This document shows, piece by piece, positions 46,491 to 59,099 of a stretch of 64,000 bases of DNA. The stretch is taken from the NCBI RefSeq assembly GCF_030272615.1, contig NC_081415.1, positions 600,925,644 through 600,989,643 of the forward strand, written 5' to 3'. The first letter of the stretch is position 1. Every line of letters begins with the position of its first letter. The DNA is from Cryptomeria japonica. Its lineage: Eukaryota > Streptophyta > Pinopsida > Cupressales > Cupressaceae. The position numbers were made by a program, and so were the translations under genes. The notes under the pieces are model-generated. The model was not told where the DNA came from. It saw only the letters and a program-made list of their open reading frames with translations, and made no database searches.

Positions 46491-49029
46491 GAACTAGGTA
46501 TTGACCGAGATGTGTGAGACTAGATGAAAATAGAAAAAGTATGGAAGACCAAGGGTTGGATGGAATGTAAATGAATCTGAAGTTTACTTGCAATGTCCAA
46601 AGTGTAAGACCAAGTATGTATGTAGTAGAGTAGGTGTGACTTCCAAAGAGAGGATAGTTTCTCTTGATGAGGTAAGTTGACCTTGACTCTAAGTAAGACC
46701 AAATGAGACCCAAAGGTGATAGACCTTGATGAGGGACCACTTAGCAAAATGTTGTTGTATGTAGTGTGTTGACAAAGTATGACGAGGACAAGCAAGTGAC
46801 CTTTTGACTCAAGTTTAGACAAATGTAAATTTAATGCAAGATGTAAAGCAATGATGGACTTTGTGAGACCCAAAGACAAGTTGAATGCTAGATGAAAGCC
46901 TGGAGAAACAACCTAGGAAGCTCAAGAATTCTGAAACTGATTGCTCTTATTTGCTGGACTGTAAAATTTTTCCAATTTGTGAAGTTGTTGGTTGTGACCA
47001 AATCTGAATGTTTGACTGTTTTTCGTGACAAGAGGACACAATGTTGATGAGTACTCAATGTTTGCAAGTGTTTAGACTCAAAATGACTCCAAGAAAAGTG
47101 TGTTGTTTGATGTAAAAATGTTTTGCATACACTTGAAGACACAAAAGACACAATGTTTTGCTGTTTGGTCTTGAATGCTTTGAATGTTTAAAATAAGTCA
47201 AGCACAATTCTTATGGCTGGCCAAGACAATAGTTGTTGATCCCACATGAAGTTTTACCCCCGAGGCTACACTATTCAGAGTGGATACTTAGATGCTTGAC
47301 CTCACTGGCTCCACCCTCGACACTCACTTCTTGGGTCAGCCAAGCATCAGTCCCCACGAAAACTGCCTGTGGCGAACTTTGTATCTCTACTAAAAACCGT
47401 ATGTGTGTGGGCCACTACCAGAGGTCCGACCTCTCGCCTCAACAACTAGAAGGATTTTGGCTTCTAAAACAAAAAGGTGCTAGTAAGGGCATCCGCTCGT
47501 GTGGCCATACATGCAGCACTTTCAGCTCTGTAAATACAGAATGCTCCCAGCTGGTAGGGGTTACGCCCTACAACCGATCAAATAAATTTGATCAAACGAG
47601 TTTATGGAGAGACATAGTGTTGGTATGAACTAATTAACACACGTTATCCATAGTTTTCACCATGAATATAGTTGTTTATAGTGGTTCGGAAGAGGTGGGT
47701 TTTCCTCACTACCACTTGGGTCATTCTCTTCTCACTAGTAGTCCTAATGACCACATGGGAAGATAGACCCTCTAAAGATTAAACAAAAAGAGCCTATTGC
47801 TCAAGACACAAAAGATAATGATTCAATTTTAGTGCACCAATTGAAGTGTTTGCTAGTTTATGAAAACAAGGCACACAATAAAAATCCAAAAACCCTTGCC
47901 AAGGACCTGCAACAAAGATTTATTAGTAGTTTTGATTGTTTGAAATAATCACCCCTTCCTGCAAGCACACAAGTTAGGTAAATTTTAGATCCAAAAGACT
48001 TTGTGAAATAGGGGCCTTCAACAATGCATTTTGTTGACCAATTCAAAGATCTGATTCATCATAAAAAAAGACCACCTGTAAAATTTCAAGAGATTTCCAG
48101 AAATGTAAGAAAATCAAAAAAACTTGCTAATTGCTCCAAAAATTAATTTTTTATGAAAAATCATAAAAAATTCATATAAAATGCAAAATCAATCCAAAAA
48201 ATCTGAAATTTTTACTGGAGAGTCCTGATGGTCTTCCAAACCTACACAAAAAAAATTCTGCAACAAATCCAAGCAGTTTGTGAGATATGAGTAAAATAAT
48301 GCAAAACCCTAATTTTCAAAGATCTAATTTTTGAGGAATTATTTTGCATAAAATTTAAAATCACAAAGAACAGATCTTGTGTATAATTCTGAGATATTCC
48401 CAAAAATGTAAGAAAATCCAAAAAATTCACTAAGTTGCTCTCAAAATTAATTTTTTATGAAAAATCATAAAAAATTCATATAAATTGAACAAGTGATCCA
48501 AAAAATCTAAAATTTTTACTAAATCCTTCTGATACTTTTCCTGACCTGCACAAACAATTTTATGCCAAAATTCGAAGCCGTTTGTGAGATCTGATCAAAA
48601 TAAGGAAAAACCCTAATTTTAAAGATCCGATTTTGAGGGAAATATTTTGCATCAAAATTAAAATCACAAAGAACAGATCTTGTGTATAATTCTGAGTGAT
48701 TTCCAAAAATGTAAGAAAATCCAAAAAATTCTTTCATTTGCTCTCAAAATTAATTTTTTTATGAAAAATCATAAAAAAATCATAGAAAATGAAAGTGTGC
48801 TCCAAAAATTCTGAATTTTGTATTGAGAGCTCCTGATACTTTCTTCAACTTGCAAAAAAAATTTGGTGCAAAATTTCGAAGCCGTTTGTGAGATATGATC
48901 AAATCTCTCCAAGATCTTGATTTTGTGTCCAAAACCTAGCTGCACAAGGTTATTCTCCAAATTGTTTTACAAAACAGCAATATAGGGTTAGAAAAATCTG
49001 CAAAAAATACAGATCTGACAAAAATCCAT
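46491..49029 (-). other. Leader of element E
   Basis: A long non-coding region between the primer site and gag, with short frames but no recognisable product. It contains a tandem repeat (48105-48960). The segment 47190-47640 is locally GC-richer and has no counterpart that I could identify. The stretch 46500-47190 parallels the 2640-3596 part of the element A leader (TTTGGTC/GACCAAATGRGACCC words). Confidence 0.55.
48105..48960. repeat. 303-bp tandem repeat in the leader of element E
   Basis: The word GTAAGAAAATC recurs at 48105, 48408 and 48711, spaced 303 bp each time. The whole intervening sequence is repeated with about 10-15% divergence by eye (TTGCTC...AATTAATTTTTTATGAAAAATCAT, then CCTGATACTTTTC, then GCCGTTTGTGAGATATGAT). 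About 2.8 copies are present. Confidence 0.88.
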
Positions 49030-49047
49030 GTCCCACGGGGCGTGCCA
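49030..49047 (-). other. Primer-binding site of element E
   Basis: On the minus strand TGGCACGCCCCGTGGGAC starts three bases inside the 5' LTR. It is the counterpart of 1181-1198 in element A. The tRNA was not identified. Confidence 0.65.
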
Positions 49048-49050
49048 AAA

Positions 49051-49816
49051 TGTTTATGGTGAAAATGGATAACAATAATAACGATATTGAAAGGCTAAAT
49101 GAATTCAACCACAAAACCCTAGCCTAACAACAACAAAGATCCACCATAACATATGAAGATTACCTAAGACAATGCAAATCAAATGAAATCACAAAGATTA
49201 TACCATCACATGTCCAATAGGGTTTGGATCTCCATTCTTCCTATCTCCATTGATCCTGCTTGATATATTTGCTCTCAAATTTTATGTGTGCACAAGAGCT
49301 CAACAAAGAATGGAAATGTGGTTGCAAGTAGGATCGCCTATGTTCAAAAGCGTAGTGTAGTCAACTAGTCAATGGGGGGTTTGATAATGAAGGAAGCATC
49401 TCCTTATATAGAAGACACTATATGAAATGGAGGGATAAGATTGAGAGGTGTAAAAGGAGGTCGGCTATGATTAGAGGGTAGGTAAAAGAAATAATAAAAT
49501 AATGAAAGGGGTAGGTAGTGTATGAATTAAGAGATGAATGACATGTGTCATGGGTAGAAAAGGTTAATGAATTAATTAAATAAATAAAGATTTATTTAAT
49601 TAATAGTAGAAGTGGGATTAATTAAATAAATAAAATATTTATTTAATTTAGGAAAAGGACAATTTAAATAAATAAATGTATTTATTTAAATGAGAAATAA
49701 GGCTAGAAGAGGATAAATGAATCAATTAAATAAATAAATATATATTTAATTAATAGAAGAATTAAGCTTAGATAATTAAATAAATAAATTAGACTAGACA
49801 ATTTTGGGTGTCTACA
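49051..49816 (-). repeat. 5' LTR of element E (766 bp)
   Basis: The pair of 38191-38943. In plus-strand reading it starts TGTTTATGGTGAAAATGG and ends GGGTGTCTACA. The AT-palindrome series lies at 49565-49790 and the TATA box complement (CCTTATATAG) at about 49402. A few substitutions and two short indels separate it from its partner. Confidence 0.93.
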
Positions 49817-49889
49817 GTACCTTCAATATTGAATCTCCATTTTTTTTGTGCAATAATACATAATTCTCTAGTTGTTATAGAGCATACAA
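49817..49889 (+). repeat. 3' LTR of element F, right part
   Basis: The sequence after element E (GTACCTTCAATATTG...) probably completes the LTR begun at 37919. A CA end is possible at 49889 (GAGCATACA). Only one copy is visible, so the end is a guess. Confidence 0.4.
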
Positions 49890-50449
49890 TTTTTTCTTTA
49901 TCTCTTTTTGTGTGATAGGTGTTTCACTTGTAGATGATTCCTGGCTCCTGTGGCTAATCATCAACTTATACACTTTGACCAAAGCTCATGTGATCTCTTA
50001 GTATGTGCTTGATATTGGAATCATTATTTTTGACACTCTCTTCCATATCTTAATATCATGATATTAGCATATAGAATGTAGATATATCATGCTGCATCAA
50101 ACTCCATTACTTCTATTCGCTTTAGATTGCTAGCAATCCTCGTGCAAGGTCGAGTATTCTTCATGCTAGGAAGAATTCTGAGGAAGCATAGTGCTTTGTG
50201 ATTAGGTGGAAAAATGCCTTAATGATGTTCTTGCCCATGATGTGTTGAAGGGAGATAGTATGTCAAGATTTCTTGCCAGTATTATCATCAACTATGAACT
50301 TTATATACTCTATGCATTTAACCATGTGGTTTAATGCAAAGGAAATTGTTTCCTCGTGTTTTGCCTAGTCTTGGATTACGTACTGAGACAACATGTCAAA
50401 ATATAATATCATGTTTCTATACTTGTAGATTTGAGCATGTCACATGAAT
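49890..50449. other. No recognised feature
   Basis: Moderately AT-rich sequence without a supported reading frame. It separates the copia LTR from the LINE-like remnant and could be decayed repeat. Confidence 0.4.
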
Positions 50450-51100
50450 TTATACTTGATTAAGTGTATAAATCATGTAATTTAATTTTTTAATAGTATG
50501 GAGTTCCTTACACATTTTATCTAACTTTGAAATAGGGTGAGAAGTCTTAGAAGTTGCATTGGTTGACTCCCTTATAGAGACAAATTTTGTGCATTTCCTT
50601 ATGATAGATCTAATAGTGAAATGAGAGAGCTTCATAATCAAGCTATTGAATCCACGATCTTGATCCAAGTGGAATTTCTCGAGAGTCTAGTAAAGGCCCG
50701 TTTAAATCAATTTCAACACAAACATGAGCATAAGAGATTACTTTTTAATCTAGTGTTTTCACAAATGACCCATCGGTTTGCCAAGTAACAAATTGATCAT
50801 TGCAAAGTGTCGTTCCTTAATAATTTTAGGGGAAACCATGAGAGCCAAACCAAGACTGGTACTGTTGAAGGAAGCACATCTACAAAGTTAAATCCAACAT
50901 GTCAATGTTTGGTAAACAAACTCACCTAGTTATAAAAATACGGGGCTCCTTCAAATGCCTTATTTCAATATGCCTAGAAAGAGAACACCACCTTGAAATA
51001 GTTATTTTCTGCCAGCATCACTTCCATATCACCCTTAGGGTTCTAAGTATAATGAACCCAAGATTCCTAAAAGGGGAGAGAGAATCAAGCCCCCATAAAC
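50450..51100 (-). pseudogene. LINE ORF1 remnant (DUF4283 type)
   Basis: With stops ignored, the minus strand reads MLAENNYFKVVFSF, NKAFEGAPYFYN, HVGFNFVDVLPSTVPV, then SYAHVCVEIDLNGPLLDSRE and IPLGSRSWIQ followed by LDYEALSFH. This follows the DUF4283 pattern of plant L1 ORF1 proteins: one-residue EGGPW-type block, VPVWVRLP-type block, Y-A-R-I-C-V-E-I-D block, then the L-D-Y-E-x-I-P-F lead to a zinc knuckle. At least eight stops or frame changes occur. No endonuclease or RT part is seen nearby. It marks a very old insertion just upstream of the host gene. Confidence 0.65.
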
Positions 51101-52440
51101 TTTCAAATTAATGCATGATTAGACAAATAAATAATATCCACAGCTATTAAGTCTAGCTGAATCACTATAATTTTTCGAGCTTCTCTTCTCTCCAAAGAAT
51201 CATTCACATTCAAAATTTGAGGGCCACTATCTAGAGATGAGCCCTTCACATTCCTAATATTGTTTATAAGATGACATGCATTTGCGTGCAAGAACAACGA
51301 CAAATCCATCCTTGATAAAAATTTACGGAATGGTGAATTCTACCTTTCACTTGGGCCTTTAACAAAAGCCAAATTACAATAAGAAAGAAAAAATCACTTC
51401 ATAGCAACCATAGAGGCCACACTGCTCATGTTCACACTTCAATGATGTCATAGAAACTAAGAAAACAACCAAAATCAACAAAAAGTTGAACTAGCATCCT
51501 AAACAATTAGTTGCCCCCCACCAAATCTGCAAAAAAATCCAAAACAACCCCACATGCAGGTCAAAAATAGAGGGAAGAGATGCAACTATGACCACCAAAC
51601 CCTAGCTTGCGCATATGCACTTAGAGTAGTCAACACCATCCATTTCTCTGAAAAAAATCTATTTAATAATTATCAAGAAAAAAATGATAAGTGAACTTGT
51701 AATTGATACGCCATTAATTAATACGAGTTAACTTGAATCTATTGTTCTAATTGATGATTTTTTATTACAAGTGAGTAAGGTGATACCTTTAAATATAAAC
51801 CCTAAAATTGTAATTAGAAACTTATTGCACTTTAACTAAAAGTCTTTATATTCTAGAAGATGTAAAAATATTGATAATTTTGAATTGGAAAATAGGAAGA
51901 TATGACTACAACTATAATTTAGTTTGATTTAAGATAACCATAATTTGGTTCAATATAAATTATGTTTTAAGATTAGATAAAAAATATTTTGATATTTCAA
52001 TGATGCAAAATAATTGTAAATTGAATTTAGACCTTAAATAAAAAAAAAAATCATATTAAAAATATAAATATATACTTTCATATTTACACATTTATTTATT
52101 AAATTTTATTATTAAATTGTTAAAAGAGGTATATTACCCATTTTTTTAATCAAAAGACATGTCTTATTGTTGTTGTAGTAGACCTTGTCTCTTGTACCAC
52201 CGGACACATGTAAGGCATGCAAGGCCTATTTTTTTGGTTACACACAACACCCTCCGCAAACCAAGTGCCATTTAGATGTATTTAGGCATTTTAAGCTTAT
52301 TAAAAGAGCGTAGAAAGTGTGGTACGAGATATCCTTTTAAAGAAAAAAATAAAATGAATAAAATTAAAACAAGGATCTTATTTCTCTCTTGAATGTTTGA
52401 CTTATATAACTACCTAATACAATCTGTATTCCAACAATAG
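51101..52440. other. Intergenic region upstream of RAD5A
   Basis: No supported gene. 51650-52140 is very AT-rich. 52150-52260 contains ordinary unique-looking sequence. It separates old LINE debris from the promoter of the host gene. Confidence 0.45.
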
Positions 52441-52473
52441 TACGTAAAGAATGCGTTTGAAAAAATAAACAAC

Positions 52474-52481
52474 TATAAATA
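52474..52481 (+). promoter_or_regulatory. Candidate TATA box of the RAD5A gene
   Basis: TATAAATA lies about 30 bases before a likely transcription start near 52505-52515 and about 470 bases before the ATG. It is the only good TATA match close to the 5' exon. The start site is inferred from spacing. Confidence 0.5.
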
Positions 52482-52541
52482 TTCCCATTTCGGATATCCA
52501 CGGACTTAAAAAACGACATTGAACATTCGGAGGATTTTGAT

Positions 52542-52550
52542 TTTCGCGCC
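52542..52550 (+). promoter_or_regulatory. E2F-type site near the RAD5A start
   Basis: TTTCGCGCC fits the plant E2F consensus TTTSSCGC exactly. It lies about 70 bases after the TATA box. E2F sites are common in plant DNA replication and repair genes and would give S-phase or damage-linked expression. Confidence 0.45.
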
Positions 52551-52695
52551 TTCTCTGTAACCTTCGCCTCGCTACATCTGCAAGTACTTCATTTCTGCGT
52601 CTACAACCAAACCAAAAAAAATAGAAGTTTACTTACAGACATTCATTTCAGCAGAGTAGCTGCGAATGCAAAGCGCCCTTGCTCCTATATCAAAG

Positions 52696-52928
52696 GTAGA
52701 TTACCGATATTTATATTATCCGTTAAATTATAGATTGGTTTCTTGATCATGTGTCTGCTAGAAACCCTATTACGCAGACGTGGAAGTTGAATTCTTCAAA
52801 ATTTTGTCTTGGTACCTCTATGTACAAATTTTTCACTGTATTAATCAAAGATTAGATTACCAAGTAGACTTTTTACGTAAACAATGGGAATTGCTGTGTT
52901 TGTGCACATTTTTTGATGTTTGTTACAG
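52696..52928 (+). other. 5'-UTR intron of the RAD5A gene
   Basis: A CAAAG/GTAGAT donor at 52696 and a TTTGTTACAG acceptor ending 52928 flank 233 bases. Splicing joins the leader exon (about 52505-52695) to the exon with the ATG at 52942. The frame upstream of that ATG reads through the intron and is not expected to be translated. Confidence 0.6.
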
Positions 52929-52941
52929 GATTTTGTACGAT

Positions 52942-55900
52942 ATGGGCAGCAAGGGTAACGAAGGGATGTTGGAAGCCATGCGGGCTGTTCTGGGCGCGGA
53001 GACGTCGGACATGGAAATGATTCGAGCTCTTCATCTTGCGAAAAATGACGTTACGGCCGCTATTAACATAATTTTCGACGCGCCCAGTCTTCAGAATAGA
53101 GAAAAAATTAGTGTTAAACGCACGACTTCTGGCTATGGAGCTAGGGTTTCAAGCACAGAGAGCAACCCCCACGGAGCTATGGCGCGCTCCGATGCCAGGT
53201 GCTTGGAAAACAATACGTTTGAGCCGAAGTTTTCTCTTCCTTCTCAAAATGCTTACGATTTCTTGAATTCGAACAGGGCAAGTGATGGCATGGAACGATG
53301 TAGCAATGGGGTTTCTACTGTTGGTTGTAGTGATAACGATAAGTCTTCAGTGGCAGATGGGTGGTGGTTGGTAGGCTGTGCTGATTTGACGGCTTATTCG
53401 ACATGTAAGGGCCGAAAGCTTGGACTTGGGGAGGCTGTGATGTTTTCTTTTCCTAAGAAGAATAGTAATAATGGCGCTGCTGCTAAGGGTGGTGCTAAAC
53501 CTTGGGGGAGGGGAAGACCTGCTGCTTCCTTTTCTGAAATTGTGAGGTTTTCTACGAAGCAGTCTGGCGAGGTGAGTTTTCACAGCTTTTTTTTTAAGTT
53601 ATATATTTTTTTGCGGCCACGAAAATTTAGAATTTTATGACGAAAGTCCATTTTTGAGCTTTTATGTTAAATAATAAGTACTATAGGATTTAACACTGAA
53701 TTCACTGCAGATCATAATAAATAGTAAACAAACTAAGGCCGTAGCCAGAAGAGTAAAAGGTTTATCTTTGGGAGTTTTATGTCAAATGCTGTAAGATTTA
53801 TTACCAGAAATCATTGTAAATCACAGTAAATTATTAATGAAACTAAATGCATAGCCAAAGGAGTAAGGGTTTGTGTGCGTGCCTCACAACATGGACTTGT
53901 AGAGTGCCAGTGGAGTGTAATGCTAGATAGCAAAATTACTAGTGAAGCTTATAGGATATGTCCAACAGCTGCCTTCCCCTATTCAATTCCATTCTCTTGA
54001 CATCAAGTTAGTTCACACTTACAAGTTAACGTGCTATCTCTCATAGCGGAGAGGTTTCAAGTGGTTTAAAACTTTAATGTGGCAGACCGCTGTTGGTGGT
54101 TTTCTGTGTAGATTCGGATCTTGTCTCTGCCACAGATGTTCTTTCTGATATCCAGGAGGTTATTTGCTCTGCCTCCTTTTAGTTCGTTGTCACTCGATGT
54201 ACATGTCTACATGGGTGTATAGATCAACACTAGTGTTTAAAGTAGGGAAATTAGTCATTGGCAAGGAAAACTCCACCATATATCTAATGAGAAGATTATG
54301 TGTGTAATGAGAGTGCTATAATTGCCTCAGATTACAAAGGAGATAGGGACAGATAGGTAAGCAAAAAGGATTCCTCTTGTTTTTTCTTTTTTTTGTGTTT
54401 TGAAGATGTTTGGAACAATCTCAGATGCTTCAATGGCTGACATAGTGGACATTTTCTTCCTGTGAGTACTTATTTTTACTCTAAACATTGGTGTCACCTC
54501 ATTTCCCGTTGTGTGCATCCAAAACCTGATACTCTGGCTATAATCTTTTTCGGCGGCTGTCATTTATTCTGATGTATGTAGGTACATGGTGCTCTAACTG
54601 TAAACGTTGTTAGAGAAGGCACAACAAATGGTCTATTTACCATTTAGCACCTCTACTTTTGGAGCAGATCTCGCGCTCACTTGATTTGTGATGTGAAGTG
54701 CAGGTTGGCCGTATCCCTACAGAATGGGCCCGCTGTCTTATACCTTTGGTGAACTCGGAGAAGGTCAAAATAGAGGGTCAGTGCAAAGCGGCTCCAGAAA
54801 ATCTTGGACTCATGGACAATATACTCCTCTCTGTCAGGTTAGTGTGGTATTCCTTCACACTTTATTACATGGTTATAAATTGAATGATTACGTGGATTTT
54901 TTCCTGCTAGGGCATTATTTAAGTGTGAAGCTGGACTAACTAGTACTAAATTGCAATTACTTGTACAGTGCCTGATTGGGTACTAAGGGCACTGTAAGTT
55001 TACTTGCTTTTATGTAAGAACTAATGTTTGCTTGCACATATTCATCATCCTGAATTGACATGTTTTAAATAGACCTATATGATTAAACATTTGTGATGAG
55101 CTCTTGATAAAAACTTTATTTGTGTTGTGCACAGCTTGTACATAAATAGTTATATGCTCCAAAATTGTGCTCAAAGCTCATCAAAGTTAGTTCGTTCCTC
55201 AACAGATGATGCTACTTTTCATCCTCTTCCAGCTTTGTTTAAGTTGCTCGGCAAAGAGCCTGTTAAGAAAGTAAGTTATTTGAAATTTGAGAGGATGTGA
55301 AGGTTGTTCTATTGCATGATTCTTGTCTAGAGGACTTGAGTTTTTGGTCTTCGGAAAGGACATTTTACATGTAGAAAGCAGAAATATAAAAAACAAGTGA
55401 ATTTTGAAAAGCATCCCAAGATATGGCTCAGAACCGGTATACTTGCTTCATATCCTTTGATGATGATGGCCAATAGATCTCCTCCAGTCTTATAAATAAT
55501 TATATGTACTTAATTTCTTTGGTTTTCAGGCAGATTTCACTCCTGAAGATATTCAGATAACCCGAAAGCAATCTATAGACGCTAAGGTAGTCAAGAGAAC
55601 CATGTTTAAACTTTATGTCTGTACATTTATTGGCAAACTCGATATTCTGTAAAGGTTACTGAACTTCTGGCCCGTGATCAGGGTACTTCTGGAATACCAA
55701 CATCATTGTTACCTGCAGACAAAAGGAGGAAATTAGCTTCTGATGGAAGTAAACAAGACACCGACGGTGAAGAGTGTCTCTCTGATTCTGATTTGAACAA
55801 GCTTGTTGGTACCTCAGACAGCTGTAATCTGGAGGTAATCTTGATGCTTATCTTGTCCATTGTTGATTAAATGTCAAATGACAACACACTGAACACAGAA

Positions 55901-57259
55901 AAATCTTTCCTTGTAGGAGATCGATCCACCCTGTACTCTGCAGTGTGAATTGCGCCCATATCAGAAGCAAGCTTTGTACTGGATGTCTAAATTGGAGAAG
56001 GGAGCAGAAACGGAGGAGGCAGCAAGAACTCTTCATCCCTGTTGGGATGAATACCATCTTGAAGACAAGTATGAAGCACTCAAGCCTAAGTATGGCTTGC
56101 TGTTTTATTACACTTGATTAAAATGTTTGTTGATAAGATCAATGCATTTTCACAGGATGGCAACTGCAGTATTTATTAATTCATTTTCAGGGGATGCCAC
56201 CATTGAGTTTCCCAGTGCCTTGCAACTGACTCGAGGAGGGGTATTTCATGTTTCCTTTGATCTATTAAAGAGTTACTTTTCTCTGTATTTGAATGAAGTT
56301 GCTAGTTAAAGTGAGTGAATTTGCTATGTCTTGAAGATTTTGGCAGATGCCATGGGGCTTGGAAAGACTGTCATGACAATATCGCTTCTACTTGCAAATT
56401 CTGGTAAAGGTGGAGCGAGTGGTATGGATTCTGCTGAGTCATTCAATGAGAGCAGTTATTGTGAAAGAACAGTTGTTGATCCTTTTGGGATGGGTGTAGC
56501 TCCCGAATCACCTCTGTGCCCTAGCAAAAGGCAAATCCTAAGTATGCTGAAGAAACCAAGCACCAGACTACATAAAGGAGGGGGAAACCTTATAGTATGC
56601 CCAATGACATTGCTCGGTCAGTGGAAGGTAAATAGTAGACTTTGCAGCTGAATATGTTGAACTTTGAAGGTACAGAATAATGGTTTTGATTTAAGCATCT
56701 GGCTCCTTTTATTCACAGAGGCATTCTTGGTGAAAATTTGTGAACCTAATTTGTAATTTGATCATCTCATTTTTCATGGTTCTTTTAGTACCAAGGTTGT
56801 GACATGAATGGTATGTTATGTTCATTTGCAGACAGAAATTGAAACCCATACACAACCTGGAGCCCTGTCTGTGTATGTTCATTATGGACAAAGCAGAACA
56901 AAGGACGTCAAAACTCTTTTGCAGCAGGACGTAGTCTTGACAACTTATGGGGTCTTATCATCAGAATACCAACCTGAGGTTGGTTGATAAATTTTTCCAT
57001 TCTACATGGTAAATTCGTCTGGCAAAGTGCTTTCCCAATAATAGTTGAAACTTGATACAATCCATTTATAACATGAATAGCCTTTTCTTTTTTAAATTTC
57101 CAGAATTCTCAAGAAGAAGGTGTGCTTCACTCAATACACTGGTATAGGGTAGTTCTTGATGAAGCACATAGTATAAAGTCTTCTAAGAGCCAATCATCCC
57201 AGGCTGCTTATGCTCTTGTTGCTGATTGTCGTTGGTGTCTCACTGGAACCCCGATTCAG
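52942..57259 (+). CDS. RAD5A: DNA repair protein RAD5A (HIRAN-SNF2 helicase), N-terminal 647 codons; continues beyond the window
   Basis: RAD5/HLTF-type ATPase and ubiquitin ligase for PCNA polyubiquitination and fork remodelling in error-free damage tolerance, in the nucleus. Exons: 52942-53571, 54704-54837, 55135-55270, 55530-55586, 55682-55834, 55917-56068, 56156-56240, 56337-56627, 56832-56978, 57104-57259; all GT-AG, frame open throughout. Residues 1-50 are the UBA-like start ([20 protein letters not shown]). HIRAN begins near 200 ([28 protein letters not shown]). SNF2 begins near 385 ([20 protein letters not shown]). [11 protein letters not shown] (450-460) is Walker A in the DAMGLGKT form usual for RAD5; VVLDEAH (611-617) is Walker B; CLTGTPIQ ends the visible part. 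RING and helicase C-terminal parts (about 380-400 residues) lie off the window. RAD5A is favoured over RAD5B by the N-terminus and HIRAN spacing. Confidence 0.95.
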
Positions 57260-58659
57260 GTATATGGTATGTTTTTACTAAAGTTGCAAACGTTGTTTTC
57301 TTGATTTTAAACTTTTAGATTTTTATTCTAGATACAGCACGAGCATAGATCCCTGACTTATTGAACCTTAGCTACATTTATGAGATATATTCGAACACTG
57401 TGTTCATTATAGCCTTTGTTGGCTAGATACATAATTCTCTGGAGACCTTTGGGTTGCCTTACACCAACAAACCTATCATATACCACAATAATGTTTATAA
57501 ATTTGATTATTAATTACAGAAAAGCTTGACTTTATGAATTATCACACCCATTACTTAATACTGGACGATAGCAAATTCAATCACAATTGTACAAATCGTA
57601 GAACACATTTATGGATATAAAATGATAAATTATTTTACCCATGTCCAATGTGGCATGAAAGCAAAGATTTTTCACCTCCTTATCTGTTAGTGGTCCTATA
57701 AAAGTTTCCTTCAACTTGTCATATCTACATTTGTTTTTAACCTCCTTCCCATTTTTGTCATCTTTCTTCATTTGCCTTTCCTATCCAATCAGTTTTGCTC
57801 CCTTTGGCTAGAAAGCATGTCATTTCTCTGGTCTTCCTTCTACAATGATTTCTTTGCTATCATTTTTCTTGATGACATGTCTTGTTTCTGCATTAGTGTA
57901 TAGACATAGCTGCACAACTATCCCTTAATGTTGCTTACTTCTATTTGCATGCATATTTTCTTGATAGTTTATGCTGATTCACAAATTGTTATTTTGACTG
58001 CTTACATGTTTGCTGTGCTGCTGTTATTATAGAGTATCATAATGCTTTAGCAAGCATTTGGTGCTTGAATCACTTTATTTTATCCATAAAGAATTGGCAC
58101 TTAGTCCATGTCATGGTAAATTAGCCTAGGAAATATTTAAGGTTTTTAAAATAGGTTTAGGCAGTTGAAACGCATTTAAAAAATGACCATTGTTTATGTT
58201 CCTGCTATAGTTGTTGAACAGAAGATAGCCATCATGATTGTGAGGCAATACTCTCTTCCTTTTTGTGAGATAAATTGGATTGTAGATGTGACAGCTAATT
58301 ATCTTGTAAAGCAATAGCCCTGATGGAATGATCTCGTGAATATATTATTGGGGATCTTGTCCCTGTCATTAGGTGATCTATGCTTCAGAAGGCCATTGAA
58401 ATGCAGCAGAAATAGTTCCAGCTTAATAGGCAGTTTTTGTGTACTAATGGGGATTCATGTGTCAGATTGTGAGGCCGACTGGAGCTGGGTGCTGAATGAC
58501 CTGTATTTAATTTTTCAAAACCAATGAAATAATCCTTTTTGACTTCTTTATAAACGCTTAGATCTATAGCTGCTTTACTCAATCCAAGAAGGTCTGTTCA
58601 TGCTTTCATTTTAGTGCCATTTCAAAAATATCAGCCGTGTATTTTGTAGTAGTCCAACC

Positions 58660-58837
58660 TTTTCTGCTAAAGATTAATAGGGACTTTTACAGAATAGACA
58701 GAACCTAATTTTTCTGCCAAATGTTTGAGTCAGCTGTTGTTTCACATGTTTTTTCTGCTAAAATTAATAGGGATTTTACACAGTAGACATAATCTAATGT
58801 TGCTGCTAAATGTTGGAGTCAGCTGTGTTTCACATGG
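58660..58837. repeat. 91-bp tandem duplication in RAD5A intron 11
   Basis: TTTTCTGCTAAA(G)ATTAATAGGG through GAGTCAGCTGT-GTTTCACATG occurs at 58660-58750 and 58751-58837, with a few substitutions and short gaps. Two copies only. Confidence 0.85.
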
Positions 58838-59099
58838 TTGACGGGATTTGCTTTTTTTTTGAACTTCCTTGTGGTATCAAAAGAAAATACTGGCTTGAGT
58901 ACTTAGATGTTTGTATAGTTTTGCACAATGAGTTTTCTCTGCTCAAAATAAGGGTACATTCTTTGATAGACGAGGTTTGAATTAGTTAGCGTGAGGAGCA
59001 GTCCAAGATAATTTTCTCTTTGTATATTTTTTGTACTCTTATGCTTGAAAGAGTGTGTCTAATTAATGACTCTTGTAATTAATAACTATATTTATGCAT

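Larger units (their letters stand above)
38191..49816 (-). mobile_element. Element E: full-length non-autonomous Tat-like gypsy element
   Basis: Two LTRs (38191-38943 and 49051-49816) flank a 10.1-kb interior. On the minus strand it holds a primer site, a long leader with tandem repeats, gag, protease, linker, integrase C-terminus and a 3' region; an antisense PMD gene precedes the 3' polypurine tract (about 38944-38958). It is a sister of element A and lacks the same RT, RNase H and INT core. The flanks are GTATA (left) and GTACC (right), only a 3-of-5 match to a target duplication. It is inserted in the LTR of element F. Its frames are better kept than those of A, so it is probably younger. 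Confidence 0.9.

Noticed and set aside
52780-52941. Upstream extension of the RAD5A frame to an earlier ATG
   Set aside because: It lies in the 5'-UTR intron ending at 52928, and the RAD5A-type N-terminus begins at the 52942 ATG.
57577-57771. Minus-strand Lys-rich frame in the RAD5A intron
   Set aside because: Short, no motif, within AT-rich intron sequence.
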